Shown here: positions 1-9,976 of the stretch, in pieces
How the letters are laid out: each line of letters opens with the position of its first letter
How positions within the stretch are numbered: position 1 is the first letter of the stretch
Notes under the pieces: model-generated
Told to the model about the DNA's origin: nothing
The model's input: the letters and a program-made list of their open reading frames with translations, nothing else
The model's database searches: none
Source: Streptomyces diacarni
GTDB taxonomy: Bacteria > Actinomycetota > Actinomycetes > Streptomycetales > Streptomycetaceae
Direction of reading: 5' to 3'
NCBI RefSeq assembly: GCF_003323715.1
Contig: NZ_QOIN01000047.1
Coordinates: 1-64,000, forward strand
Length of the DNA stretch: 64,000 nucleotides
Position numbers and translations under genes: made by a program

Positions 1-135
1 CCCTCGCAGCGCTGCCCCTCGCAGCGCTGCCCCTCGCAGCGCTGCCCCTCGCAGCGCTGCCCCTCGCAGCGCTGCCCCTCGCAGCGCTGCCCCTCGCAGC
101 GCTGCCCCTGGCAGCGCTGCGCCTCGCAGCGCTGC
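1..135. repeat. 15-bp tandem repeat array with palindromic core
   Basis: Nine head-to-tail copies of the unit CCCTCGCAGCGCTGC start at base 1. The first seven are identical and the last two differ by one base each, after which the pattern decays. Each unit contains the 10-bp palindrome GCAGCGCTGC, so the array can fold into many alternative hairpins. It reaches the window edge, so its full length is unknown. It could be a coding repeat of a gene outside the window (15 bp is five codons), a protein-binding array or a slippage product. Confidence 0.95.
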
Positions 136-487
136 GCCTCGCCGAGCCCGCTGCACGGGTGCCCCGCGCCTGCCGAGTGCTCAGCGCTGAGCACTGACGC
201 ACTGAGTGTGGGCCCCGGCCATACCTTGCCCGGGTGCCTGGCGCGGGGCCGCCGCAATCGGCCCCGCGTGCCGCACCACCGCCCGGAGCAGGCCGTCCCG
301 GGGCCGCCGGACCCACACCGCCGCGGCCGGTCACTGTCACGGCGGAGCGGGGGCGGAGCCGAGGGTCGGGCCCTCATCCGCGCGGCCTGCGCCCCGCCGC
401 AGCGGGAAGGATCGGCCGCCAGGCGGGCGGCTCCCCAGCCGGATGCGAGGGCGGAGGTGCCGCGGCCAAGCAGGGGCGGGGGGCGGG
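136..487. other. Non-coding stretch with one perfect palindrome
   Basis: No frame here shows recognisable protein similarity. The only clear structure is the perfect 18-bp palindrome GTGCTCAGCGCTGAGCAC at 177-194. Its centre AGCGCT is the same core as in the adjoining tandem repeats. It may be an operator, a hairpin or a degenerate continuation of the repeat array. The rest lies downstream of the WhiB-like gene and has no convincing terminator. Confidence 0.6.
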
Positions 488-859
488 TTACGCGATGCGG
501 GACACCTCGGCGGGGGTCTCGGCCGCGGCGGCGGTCTTGGCGCGGCGGCGGCGCGAGAGGACGACGCGCCGCTCAGCGGCCGTCAGACCGCCCCATACGC
601 CGTACGGCTCAGGCATCACCAGTGCGTGCTCGCGGCACTCGACCAGGACCGGGCAGCGGGCGCAGACGCGCTTGGCGGCCTGTTCCCTGGAGAGCCTGGC
701 GGCCGTGGGTTCCTTGGACGGAGCGAAGAAGAGCCCTGCCTCGTCCCGGCGGCAGACGGCGTCGCCGTGCCAGGGGCCTGCCTGGTCATCTCGCTCAGGC
801 GTTCGCTGGACGGGGACGGTGGCGGCGGCCTGCAGGGACTGATGCGGCGTGTGCAGCAC
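488..859 (-). CDS. WhiB-like iron-sulfur transcription factor
   Basis: A 123-residue protein of the WhiB-like (Wbl) family, small actinobacterial regulators that bind a 4Fe-4S cluster and usually act with the principal sigma factor. The four conserved cysteines are visible: one in GDAVCRRD, the pair in CARCP, and one in VECREH. They are followed by the family turn motif YGVWGGL and a basic C-terminus (LSRRRR) expected to bind DNA. The GTG at 859 is chosen because AGGAG precedes it at normal distance; the open frame extends to 1096 but the upstream part looks non-coding. The gene stands alone, 230 bp from the next gene on the same strand. I am sure of the family, not of the paralogue. Confidence 0.9.
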   Translation of the reverse strand: MLHTPHQSLQAAATVPVQRTPERDDQAGPWHGDAVCRRDEAGLFFAPSKEPTAARLSREQAAKRVCARCPVLVECREHALVMPEPYGVWGGLTAAERRVVLSRRRRAKTAAAAETPAEVSRIA

Positions 860-1092
860 GGTCTGCTCCTGACGCGACGACGGAGGTGCGGTCTCCTTCA
901 CCCGTCTTGCAGCGCACGGCAGTCCACGGGTCCCCCACCGGCTCATCGGAGCCGGTCCGCAGTCAGACCGTACGAAAGACGATGCCCGAGCCCTACCCGC
1001 TGTACGTGCCGGTATGCATTGCGTGGCCCCCCACGCACGCCCTGGCGCACGCTCCCCGGCGCGCACCATCCGCAGCGCGCGCCGGGAGGCTG

Positions 1093-1893
1093 TCACGGTT
1101 CCTTACGGAACCGGTCCCGCAGGTTCTGGATGGCCGAACCGCGCTTCGGCTTGGCCTCCACGCCCCCGAAAATCGCGGCGCCCTCGACCAGGACCGTGGG
1201 GGCTCCCGGGTCCGGCGAGTCGGTGACATGGACGTCGAAGCCGCCGAAGACACCGGCGCCCTTCTGCTGGAGCGTGACGTTCTCCGGAACGCGGATCTCG
1301 ATTCCACCGAAGATCGCAGTGGCGTTGATCTGCACGTGCGGGTGCTCGAACAGCGCCTCGGTCAGATCGATCTCGATGCCGCCGAAGAGAGCGAACGCGT
1401 TGATCTTGCGCGGAACCCGCCAGCGCCCCTTGCGCCCGGAGCCGCTGAAGATCGCGACGAGGTTCTCCTTGGGCCCCCACCCGTGGGCCGCCGGCGCACT
1501 GGTGTGCGAAGCGGCGAAGTTGGCGAACGCCGAGGCGTGCGAACGCTGCCCGCCCTCGGCGCCCTGCCCGGCTCCGTGCGCCGCACCCGCGGCAGCCCCG
1601 CGGCCCGCGGGCAGGTCGCCGACCAGCGGCTCCAGTTCGCCCATCGTCTTGGCCGCGTAGACGGACTCGATCCGCTCGCCGTGCTCCTGCGCGTCCAGCC
1701 GGCCCTCGGCGAGGGCCTCGCGGAGGATGTCGGCGACGCGGTCGCGGTCCGCGTCCGAGGCGCGCACGTCGGCGTCCCGTACCGCGGGCGCGTGGACCGG
1801 CGCGGCGGAGGCCTGCGGACGTCCGTCGGCCGGCTGCTTCTCAAGCGAGGCCGGCTGCTTTTCGAGCGGGGGACGCGAGGAGTCTTCAGTCAC
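1093..1893 (-). CDS. DUF1707 / LiaF-like cell-surface stress domain protein
   Basis: A 266-residue protein. After a disordered start, residues about 40-95 match the DUF1707 (SHOCT-like) domain with its RASDADRDRVADILREAL stretch, ending in the typical VGDLPA. An Ala/Gly/His linker follows. The C-terminal half has repeated FGGxE(I) turns (FALFGGIEID, TAIFGGIEIR, AGVFGGFDVH, AAIFGGVEAK), the right-handed beta-helix pattern of LiaF-type proteins that respond to cell-wall-active antibiotics. There is no signal peptide or membrane helix, so a cytoplasmic or peripheral role is likely. No Shine-Dalgarno precedes the GTG at 1893; TACGCT a few bases upstream could be a -10 for a leaderless transcript. 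Confidence 0.85.
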   Translation of the reverse strand: MTEDSSRPPLEKQPASLEKQPADGRPQASAAPVHAPAVRDADVRASDADRDRVADILREALAEGRLDAQEHGERIESVYAAKTMGELEPLVGDLPAGRGAAAGAAHGAGQGAEGGQRSHASAFANFAASHTSAPAAHGWGPKENLVAIFSGSGRKGRWRVPRKINAFALFGGIEIDLTEALFEHPHVQINATAIFGGIEIRVPENVTLQQKGAGVFGGFDVHVTDSPDPGAPTVLVEGAAIFGGVEAKPKRGSAIQNLRDRFRKEP

Positions 1894-1911
1894 ACGGGCA
1901 GCGTACCCAAA

Positions 1912-1925
1912 CGCGATAGATCGCG
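1912..1925. promoter_or_regulatory. Short palindrome upstream of the DUF1707 gene
   Basis: The sequence CGCGAT-AG-ATCGCG is a perfect 6-bp inverted repeat with a 2-bp spacer. It lies 19-32 bp upstream of the GTG start, where it would overlap a promoter. It could be an operator, but short GC-rich palindromes arise easily by chance here. Confidence 0.3.
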
Positions 1926-2054
1926 ACTACCCCCGGACGGCCTCCTTGCGTCCGGGTTCTACGCTGTGAGACGCGCTCCCATCGCCGAGAGCCGTGGCCT
2001 TCCTCCGCAACGATCACGCGGGAGGCCGTGAGTGTGAGAGGAAGAGTCCCCAGT

Positions 2055-3755
<1,701 letters not shown>

Positions 3756-3758
3756 TCC

Positions 3759-3793
3759 CAGGGGGCGGCCCGACATACCAGGGCCGCCCCCTG
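3759..3793 (+). terminator. Hairpin terminator after class I fumarase
   Basis: A perfect 13-bp GC-rich stem (3759-3771 with 3781-3793) and a 9-base loop begin four bases after the stop codon. No T-run follows, which is usual for actinomycete terminators. Confidence 0.8.
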
Positions 3794-3892
3794 CACACGC
3801 CCCTTCGCCCGATCTGTGGAGGGCTGACCCCGCATGGCGTGCCGGGAATGCGGGGACCCGTGCGGAACGCTGTGCGTGAGGGAGGTGCCGGA

Positions 3893-5314
3893 ATGACCGA
3901 CAGCGCGGAGTACCGGACGGAGCACGACTCGATGGGTGAGGTGCGGGTTCCGGCGCACGCCAAGTGGCGGGCGCAGACGCAGCGGGCCGTGGAGAACTTT
4001 CCCGTCAGCGGGCAGCGGCTGGAGCGCGCGCACATCGAGGCGCTGGCCCGGATCAAGGCGGCGGCGGCCGTGGTGAACGCGCGGCTCGGGGTGCTGGACG
4101 AGGAGCGGGCGGAGGCCGTCCGTGCGGCGGCGGAGGAGGTCGCGCGGGGGGACTGGGACGAGCACTTCCCCGTCGACGTCTTCCAGACCGGCTCGGGCAC
4201 CTCCTCGAACATGAACATGAACGAGGTGCTGGCGACGCTGGCCACCGAGCGCCTGGACGGCTCACGCGGCGCCTCCGGCGATCCGGTGACCGTCCACCCG
4301 AACGACCACGTCAACGCCAGCCAGTCGTCCAACGACGTGTTCCCGTCCTCGCTGCACATCGCCGCCACGGCCGCGGTGACGGCGGACCTGGTTCCGGCGC
4401 TGGAGCACCTGGCCGGCTCGCTGGAGGCGAAGGCGGGCGAGTTCGCGCAGGTCGTGAAGTCGGGGCGGACGCACCTGATGGACGCGACGCCCGTGACGCT
4501 CGGCCAGGAGTTCGGGGGCTACGCGGCGCAGATGCGGTACGGCGTGGAGCGGCTGCGCGCCTCCTTGCCCCGGCTGGCGGAACTGCCCCTGGGCGGTACG
4601 GCGGTGGGTACGGGCATCAACACCCCGCCCGGTTTCGCGGCCGCCGTGATCGAGGAGGTCGCGCGCGGCACGGGGCTGCCGCTGACGGAGGCGCGGGACC
4701 ACTTCGAGGCGCAGGGCGCGCGCGACGCGCTGGTGGAGACCTCGGGGCAGCTGCGTACCGTCGCGGTGGGGCTCACGAAGATCTCCAACGACCTGCGCTG
4801 GATGGCCTCCGGGCCCCGGACGGGGCTGGCGGAGATCGCGTTGCCCGACCTCCAGCCGGGTTCCTCGATCATGCCGGGGAAGGTCAATCCGGTGATCCCG
4901 GAGGCGGTGCTGATGGTCGCGGCGCAGGTCACGGGGAACGACGCGACGGTCGCCGCGGCGGGCGCCGCGGGCAATTTCGAGCTGAACGTGATGCTGCCCG
5001 TCATCGCCAAGAACCTGCTGGAGTCGGTGCGGTTGCTGGCGAACGCCTCGCGACTGCTGGCCGATCGCACGGTCGACGGGATCACGGCGAACGCGGAGCG
5101 GGCGCGTACGTACGCTGAGTCGTCGCCGTCCGTCGTCACGCCGCTGAACAAGTACATCGGGTACGAGAACGCGGCGGCGGTCGCGAAGAAGGCGCTGGCC
5201 GAGGAGCTGACCATTCGTGAGGCCGTGCTGCGCAGCGGGTACGTCGAGCGGGGCAAGCTGACGCAGGAGCAGTTGGACGAGGCGCTGGACGTGCTGCGGA
5301 TGACTCATCCCTGA
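3893..5314 (+). CDS. fumC: Class II fumarate hydratase
   Basis: A 473-residue class II fumarase, the cluster-free, oxygen-stable enzyme for the same fumarate/malate reaction. Family landmarks are the substrate-binding TGSGTSSNMNMNEV, HPNDHVNASQSSND, and the fumarase/aspartase signature GSSIMPGKVNP near residue 325, which carries the catalytic serine loop. The ATG at 3893 has GGAGG seven bases upstream. It is the second fumarase in a row on the same strand. Confidence 0.96.
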   Translation: MTDSAEYRTEHDSMGEVRVPAHAKWRAQTQRAVENFPVSGQRLERAHIEALARIKAAAAVVNARLGVLDEERAEAVRAAAEEVARGDWDEHFPVDVFQTGSGTSSNMNMNEVLATLATERLDGSRGASGDPVTVHPNDHVNASQSSNDVFPSSLHIAATAAVTADLVPALEHLAGSLEAKAGEFAQVVKSGRTHLMDATPVTLGQEFGGYAAQMRYGVERLRASLPRLAELPLGGTAVGTGINTPPGFAAAVIEEVARGTGLPLTEARDHFEAQGARDALVETSGQLRTVAVGLTKISNDLRWMASGPRTGLAEIALPDLQPGSSIMPGKVNPVIPEAVLMVAAQVTGNDATVAAAGAAGNFELNVMLPVIAKNLLESVRLLANASRLLADRTVDGITANAERARTYAESSPSVVTPLNKYIGYENAAAVAKKALAEELTIREAVLRSGYVERGKLTQEQLDEALDVLRMTHP

Positions 5315-5326
5315 CGGCCGCGGCCC

Positions 5327-5360
5327 GTCCGGGCCCGCCGCGCTGGTGGCGGGCCCGGAC
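5327..5360 (+). terminator. Hairpin terminator after fumC
   Basis: A perfect 13-bp stem (5327-5339 with 5348-5360) enclosing an 8-base loop starts 13 bases after the fumC stop. Confidence 0.8.
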
Positions 5361-5365
5361 GGCGT

Positions 5366-5385
5366 CCCGCCGCACGTGCGGCGGG
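5366..5385. other. 20-bp perfect palindrome
   Basis: CCCGCCGCACGTGCGGCGGG is perfectly self-complementary with no spacer and lies directly behind the fumC terminator. It may be a second termination hairpin or a site for a dimeric DNA-binding protein acting on the next gene, whose start is 74 bp away. Confidence 0.7.
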
Positions 5386-5458
5386 CTCGTGCGGTGCCCC
5401 GCCGCGCTTGCGGCACAGCTCACGGCGGGTCGGTGCGGCGGGCACCTAAGATCTCGTC

Positions 5459-6151
5459 ATGACAGCGGAACAGGCGGCGACGACGCAGCGCTGGCCCACG
5501 GGGACCCCGATCCTGTGGCGCTACCGCGCCAACGGCGCCGCGCATTTCCACATCTGCCGCCCCGTCACCGTCGTGCAGGACACCGCCGAGCTGCTGGCGG
5601 TGTGGATGGCTCCGGACACGCTGTGCGTACGCCCCGAGCTGGCGGACGGTACACCGTTGCACCGCGAACCGCTGGCCACCCGGTACACCAAGCCGCGCAG
5701 GGCCGCTCTCACTCCCTGGTTCGGCATGGGTGTGCTCAAGCTGGCGCGGCCTGCCGAGCCGTGGTCGGTGTGGCTGTTCTGGGAGCGTGGCTGGCGGTTC
5801 AAGAACTTCTACGTGAACCTGGAGGAGCCGCGGCTGCGCTGGCCGGGCGGTGTCGACTCCGAGGACCACTTCCTGGACCTGGAGGTGTGGCCGGACGGGA
5901 GCTGGGAGTGGCGGGACGAGGACGAGTTCGCCGAGGCCCAGCGCGCGGGGCTGATGCCGGCCGCGCAGGCGGGGCGGGTGCGCGAGGCGGGGCGGCGGGC
6001 CGTCGAGGCGGTGCGGGCCTGGGGCTCCCCGTTCTCGGACGGTTGGGAGAGCTGGCGTCCTGACCCGGCGTGGCCGGTTCCCGCGTTGCCCGAGGACTGG
6101 GACAGGCCGCCGTCCGGCGTGTGCCCGCGCCGCGCTGACGGTGCCCCTTGA
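5459..6151 (+). CDS. DUF402 (FomD-like barrel) protein
   Basis: A 230-residue protein of the DUF402 family, named after the FomD-like beta-barrel; characterised members hydrolyse nucleoside diphosphates or related phosphoanhydrides. Supporting features are the PILWRY start, the aromatic WSVWLFWERGWRFKNFYVNL strand region, and DLEVWPDGSWEWRDEDEF with the clustered acidic residues expected to bind metal. No Shine-Dalgarno precedes the ATG, but TAAGAT ends seven bases upstream, which suggests a leaderless transcript. Substrate unknown. Confidence 0.85.
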   Translation: MTAEQAATTQRWPTGTPILWRYRANGAAHFHICRPVTVVQDTAELLAVWMAPDTLCVRPELADGTPLHREPLATRYTKPRRAALTPWFGMGVLKLARPAEPWSVWLFWERGWRFKNFYVNLEEPRLRWPGGVDSEDHFLDLEVWPDGSWEWRDEDEFAEAQRAGLMPAAQAGRVREAGRRAVEAVRAWGSPFSDGWESWRPDPAWPVPALPEDWDRPPSGVCPRRADGAP

Positions 6152-6178
6152 TACGCCCCCATACTGCAAACGTAGGAT
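6148..6178 (+). promoter_or_regulatory. Candidate vegetative promoter for the methyltransferase gene
   Basis: TTGATA (6148-6153) and TAGGAT (6173-6178) are separated by 19 bases, close to the principal-sigma-factor consensus. The -35 overlaps the stop codon of the preceding gene. The methyltransferase start is about 80 bp downstream. Confidence 0.45.
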
Positions 6179-6256
6179 CAACCTCCGTACGAAATGCGCC
6201 GCACAACTTCCCGCTTCCCCCGGGGATTTGACCGGCAGCCAGGAAGGAGCCCAGCC

Positions 6257-6967
6257 GTGAGCAGCTCTGCGGGTCTTGGAGCTAGCGGGACAGCCGGGTC
6301 AGGTGCCGGGGCATATGACGGTTTTGACCGCACGAGTATCGACAGAACGGGTCAGTCCGAGGCTTTCGACGCCATTGGAGACCGGTACGACGAGGCGTTT
6401 CCGCACAAGGAGGGCCAGATCGCCGGTACGGCGTGGCTGTCGGACCAACTGGCGCCCGGCTCCCGGGTTCTCGACGTGGGCTGCGGCACGGGGTTGCCGA
6501 CCGCGCGTCAGCTGGCCGACGCGGGGCACAAGGTGGTCGGTCTCGACCTGTCGTCGTCGATGCTGAAGCTGTGCCGCGACAACGTTCCGGAGAGCGAGTG
6601 CCGCAAACTGGACGTCGCCGACCTGGAGTCGGCCGGTCTGGGCCCGTTCGACGGTGTGGCCGCCTTCTTCTCGCTGCTGATGCTGCCCCGCGCGGAGATC
6701 CCTTTCGCGCTGCGGACCCTGCACGGACAGCTGCGCGGCGAGGGGCCGCTGGTCCTGGGAATGGTGGAAGCGGACGTGACCGATTTCGCCATTCCGTTCC
6801 TGGGCAATGCGATCCGGGTATCCGGCTACCTGCGGGACGAATTGCGCGGGGTGGTCCAGGACGCGGGATTCGACATCGTGGAGGAGGACGCACGCGCGTA
6901 CGCTCCTGCGAGCACGGACGTACCACCCGAGATTCAGCTCTTCCTGCACTGCCGACGACGCCCATAG
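6257..6967 (+). CDS. Class I SAM-dependent methyltransferase
   Basis: A 236-residue Rossmann-fold methyltransferase. Motif I (VLDVGCGTGLPTARQLA, about residues 70-86) binds S-adenosylmethionine, followed by the acidic motif II in VVGLDLSSSML and the motif IV region in FDGVAAFFSLLMLP. No substrate-specific domain is visible. The GTG at 6257 has AAGGAG seven bases upstream; an upstream ATG in frame lacks a ribosome site. It lies 79 bp before the phosphatase gene, probably one transcription unit. Confidence 0.88.
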   Translation: MSSSAGLGASGTAGSGAGAYDGFDRTSIDRTGQSEAFDAIGDRYDEAFPHKEGQIAGTAWLSDQLAPGSRVLDVGCGTGLPTARQLADAGHKVVGLDLSSSMLKLCRDNVPESECRKLDVADLESAGLGPFDGVAAFFSLLMLPRAEIPFALRTLHGQLRGEGPLVLGMVEADVTDFAIPFLGNAIRVSGYLRDELRGVVQDAGFDIVEEDARAYAPASTDVPPEIQLFLHCRRRP

Positions 6968-7046
6968 ACCGCGAGCCCGCACACCGCGGGCACCTGGCGC
7001 TGGGCGTGCGCCGACGCGCAGCCCCGGATGGATGGAAACCGAACGC

Positions 7047-9233
7047 GTGACGGAGCACGAGAAGCCTGCGGCGAGCAGCACCGCCGAGTCGACGCCGCCC
7101 GAGCCGCCCGGCTCGCCGAGCCGGGACGCCGCCGGCTGTGCCGGCGAGCCCACGGGCAGCACGGGTAACGCCCGCCCCACCGGCGCCACCAGCAGCACGG
7201 GCCCGGGCGACGAGGCGGCGGTCCCGCGCGGCCGCGACGCCGTCCCCGCGCAACCCCAGCCGCACCCCTCGCCACCCCAGCAGCAGCCACAGCCGCATGC
7301 CCGGCCGCACGCCGCGCAGCCCGCGACCGGGGTGGGACCCGCGGCCGGAGCCCGGCCGGCCTCCGCCCCGGCCCCGGCTGCTGGCGACGCCCCGGACGGC
7401 AGCGAGCGCTCCGAGCGGGAGCGCCGGGGCGGGGACCGGCTGCGGTTCGTCGGCGCGGCGACGCGGCGCATCGCGCGCGGCGTCGACCTGGACGAGACGG
7501 TACTGGGGCTGTGCCGCGCCAGCGTGCCCGCGTACTCGGACGCCATCCTCGTCTACCTGCGCGACCCGCTCCCGGTGGGCGACGAGCGCCCCACGGGCCC
7601 CTTCATCCTGCGGCTGCGGCGCAGCGACCGCATCCCCGACGACCCGCTCACCGCGCAGGCGCTGCAAGCCGCCCAGTCGGTCGCCCCCGGACCGGGCCCC
7701 GCGGGGGAGGCCGCCGAGCACACCGGGCAGCACACGGGCGGCGGCGCGAACCTCGCCTTCGGCATGGTCTCCGGCATGGCGGCCGGCGTGGCCGGCACCA
7801 CCGCAGCCCAACTGGCCGAGGTCCGCCCGGGCGGGCCGCTGGCCGAAGTGCTGCGCGGCGTACGCCCCGTCTTCGCCGACTCCCCCGCGGCCAGCGCCGC
7901 ACTGCCCGAACTCCTCGGGCCCGACCGCGACGTGCCCGCCGGCAACCGCGCCATCCTGGCTCCGCTGCGCGGCCGCCGCAGAGTCATCGGGGCCGCGGTC
8001 TTCCTCCGCCGCCCCGACCGGCCCGCGTTCGAGCCGGACGACCTGCTGATCGCGGCCCAGTTGGCCACGCACACGGCCCTCGGCGTCGACAAGGCGGTCC
8101 TCTACGGGCGCGAGGCCTACATCGCCGACGAGCTTCAGCGCACGATGCTCCCCGACGAGTTGCCGCAGCCCACCGGGGTGCAGTTGGCCAGCCGCTACCT
8201 TCCGGCAGCCGAGACCGCGCGGGTCGGCGGCGACTGGTACGACGCCATTCCGCTGCCGGGCTCCCGCGTGGCACTGGTCGTCGGCGACGTGATGGGCCAC
8301 TCGATGACCTCCGCCGCGATCATGGGACAGCTGCGCACCACCGCGCAGACCCTGGCGGGGCTCGACCTGCCGCCGCAGGAGGTGCTGCACCACCTGGACG
8401 AGCAGGCGCAGCGGCTGGGCAGCGACCGCATGGCCACCTGCCTGTACGCCGTATACGACCCGGTGGCGCACCGCATCGTCGTCGCGAACGCGGGCCATCC
8501 GCCGCCGGTCATGCTGCACCGGGGCGGGCGCGCCGAGGTGCTGCGGATACCGGCAGGGGCGCCGATCGGCGTGGGCGGCGTCGACTTCGAGGCCGTCGAA
8601 CTGGACGCCCCCGCGGGCGCGACGCTGCTGCTCTACACCGACGGGCTCGTCGAGTCGCGGCAGCGCGACGTGTGGACCGGCATCGAGCACCTGCGCGAGA
8701 AGCTGGCCGCCACCGCGCGGCTGACCCGGCCCGGCGCGGCCGCCCCGCTGGAGCCGCTGTGCGACGAGGTGCTGGACATCGTCGGGCCCGGCGACCGGGA
8801 CGACGACATCGCGCTGCTGGCCGCCAGGTTCGACGGAATCGCGCCCAGCGACGTGGCGTACTGGTTCCTCGACCCGCGCGCCCAGACCGCGCGGCAGGCC
8901 AGGCGGCTGGCCCGCAGGGCGCTCGCCCGCTGGGGCCTTGAGGAGCTGTCCGACGCCGTCGAACTGCTGGTCAGCGAGATCGTCACGAACGCCGTGCGGT
9001 ACGCCGAGCGTCCCATCACGCTGCGGCTGCTGCGGACGGACACGCTGCGCTGCGAGGTCGGCGACGACGTGCCGCAGTTGCCGCGGCTCCGGCAGGCGCG
9101 CGCCACCGACGAGGGCGGGCGCGGTCTCTACCTGGTCAACCGGCTGGCGCGGCGCTGGGGTGCCACCCGCCTGTCGACCGGCAAGGTCGTCTGGTTCGAA
9201 CTCCCCTGCCCGGAGCCCGCGCCGGAGCCCTGA
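7047..9233 (+). CDS. SpoIIE-type PP2C phosphatase with GAF-like and anti-sigma kinase domains
   Basis: A soluble multidomain regulator of about 728 residues. A disordered Pro/Ala-rich start (to about 135) is followed by a GAF-like sensor region (about 140-350). The SpoIIE phosphatase domain (about 365-600) shows RVGGDWYDAIPL, LVVGDVMGHSMTSAA, NAGHPPPVMLHRGG, LLYTDGLVESR and DDDIALLA, which supply the metal-binding aspartates. The last 120 residues are a histidine-kinase-like ATPase (LLVSEIVTNAVRYA, DEGGRGLYLVNRLA) of the RsbW anti-sigma type. Such proteins control anti-anti-sigma phosphorylation and could hold both opposing activities. No membrane helix is present. The GTG at 7047 is my choice; an ATG at 7032 is also possible. 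Confidence 0.88.
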   Translation: MTEHEKPAASSTAESTPPEPPGSPSRDAAGCAGEPTGSTGNARPTGATSSTGPGDEAAVPRGRDAVPAQPQPHPSPPQQQPQPHARPHAAQPATGVGPAAGARPASAPAPAAGDAPDGSERSERERRGGDRLRFVGAATRRIARGVDLDETVLGLCRASVPAYSDAILVYLRDPLPVGDERPTGPFILRLRRSDRIPDDPLTAQALQAAQSVAPGPGPAGEAAEHTGQHTGGGANLAFGMVSGMAAGVAGTTAAQLAEVRPGGPLAEVLRGVRPVFADSPAASAALPELLGPDRDVPAGNRAILAPLRGRRRVIGAAVFLRRPDRPAFEPDDLLIAAQLATHTALGVDKAVLYGREAYIADELQRTMLPDELPQPTGVQLASRYLPAAETARVGGDWYDAIPLPGSRVALVVGDVMGHSMTSAAIMGQLRTTAQTLAGLDLPPQEVLHHLDEQAQRLGSDRMATCLYAVYDPVAHRIVVANAGHPPPVMLHRGGRAEVLRIPAGAPIGVGGVDFEAVELDAPAGATLLLYTDGLVESRQRDVWTGIEHLREKLAATARLTRPGAAAPLEPLCDEVLDIVGPGDRDDDIALLAARFDGIAPSDVAYWFLDPRAQTARQARRLARRALARWGLEELSDAVELLVSEIVTNAVRYAERPITLRLLRTDTLRCEVGDDVPQLPRLRQARATDEGGRGLYLVNRLARRWGATRLSTGKVVWFELPCPEPAPEP

Positions 9234-9338
9234 GAGCCCCCGAGTGGTGCGCTCCGACCGGCGCGGCGTGAGGCGGCAAGCGGTGTGGGGGCGGCACGCG
9301 ATGCGAGGGCGGCACGCGGTGTGACGGCGGCAACGGGA

Positions 9339-9405
9339 CCGGCCCGCACCCGGCGACGGCCGCCCCTGTGCGGGGGCGGGCGCCTCGTCGCCGGGTGCGG
9401 GCCGG
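9339..9405. terminator. Large bidirectional terminator
   Basis: Two perfectly complementary 20-base arms (9339-9358 and 9386-9405) enclose a 27-base loop that can fold into its own GC-rich hairpin. It lies between the convergent phosphatase and ahpD genes and should end both transcripts; TTT follows on the plus strand. Confidence 0.85.
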
Positions 9406-9436
9406 CTTTCCGCGCGACGCCGCGCGCGGGCGAAGG

Positions 9437-9970
9437 TCAGGCGCCGAGGTCGGCCTCGGCGTCCAGGGTGACGCCGACCGCCTGCACGACGGCAGCGATC
9501 TTGAAGGCCTCCTGGATCGTCTCGCGGTCCACTCCGGCCTTGCGCAGCACCTGCTCGTGCGAGTCGAGGCACTGCCCGCAGCCGTTGATCGCGGAGACGG
9601 CGAGCGACCACAGCTCGAAGTCGGTCTTCTCGACACCGGGGTTGCCGATGACGTTCATCCGCAGCCCGGCGCGGAGCGTGCCGTACTCCGGGTCCGACAG
9701 CAGGTGCCGGGTGCGGTAGAAGACGTTGTTCATCGCCATCACGGCGGCGGCCGACTTCGCGGCGGTGTAGGCCTCCGCGCTCAGGTTCTCCTTGGCCTCC
9801 GGCTCCAGCGCGCGCAGCACGATGCCGGAGCGGGACGCGATGGCGCAGGACAGCACGGTGCCCCAGAGCTGCTGCCCCGGCAGGTCCGAGTTGCCTATGA
9901 CGGAGCCGAGGTTGAGCTTGAGGTCCTTCGCGTAGTCCGGAAGGGCCTGCTTCAGGTCATCGAGAGCCAT
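9437..9970 (-). CDS. ahpD: Alkyl hydroperoxidase AhpD
   Basis: A 177-residue all-helical AhpD. The active-site pair is in NGCGQCLDSHE (Cys-x-x-Cys followed by His). In actinobacteria AhpD passes electrons to the peroxiredoxin AhpC and has weak peroxidase activity itself. The start lies six bases after the ahpC stop, so the two form one operon, expected to be induced by peroxide through the divergent oxyR product. Confidence 0.96.
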   Translation of the reverse strand: MALDDLKQALPDYAKDLKLNLGSVIGNSDLPGQQLWGTVLSCAIASRSGIVLRALEPEAKENLSAEAYTAAKSAAAVMAMNNVFYRTRHLLSDPEYGTLRAGLRMNVIGNPGVEKTDFELWSLAVSAINGCGQCLDSHEQVLRKAGVDRETIQEAFKIAAVVQAVGVTLDAEADLGA

Positions 9971-9976
9971 GGTCGG

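Noticed and set aside
1..135. CRISPR-like array
   Set aside because: The repeats are contiguous with no unique spacers, and no cas genes are near.
5387..5458. Full -35/-10 promoter for the DUF402 gene
   Set aside because: A -10-like TAAGAT is well placed, but no -35 occurs at a proper distance, so only a leaderless start is suggested.
6282..9611. 1100-codon minus-strand open frame across the methyltransferase and phosphatase genes
   Set aside because: It runs antisense to two genes with recognisable domains and crosses a strong terminator. No domain is recognisable in it.
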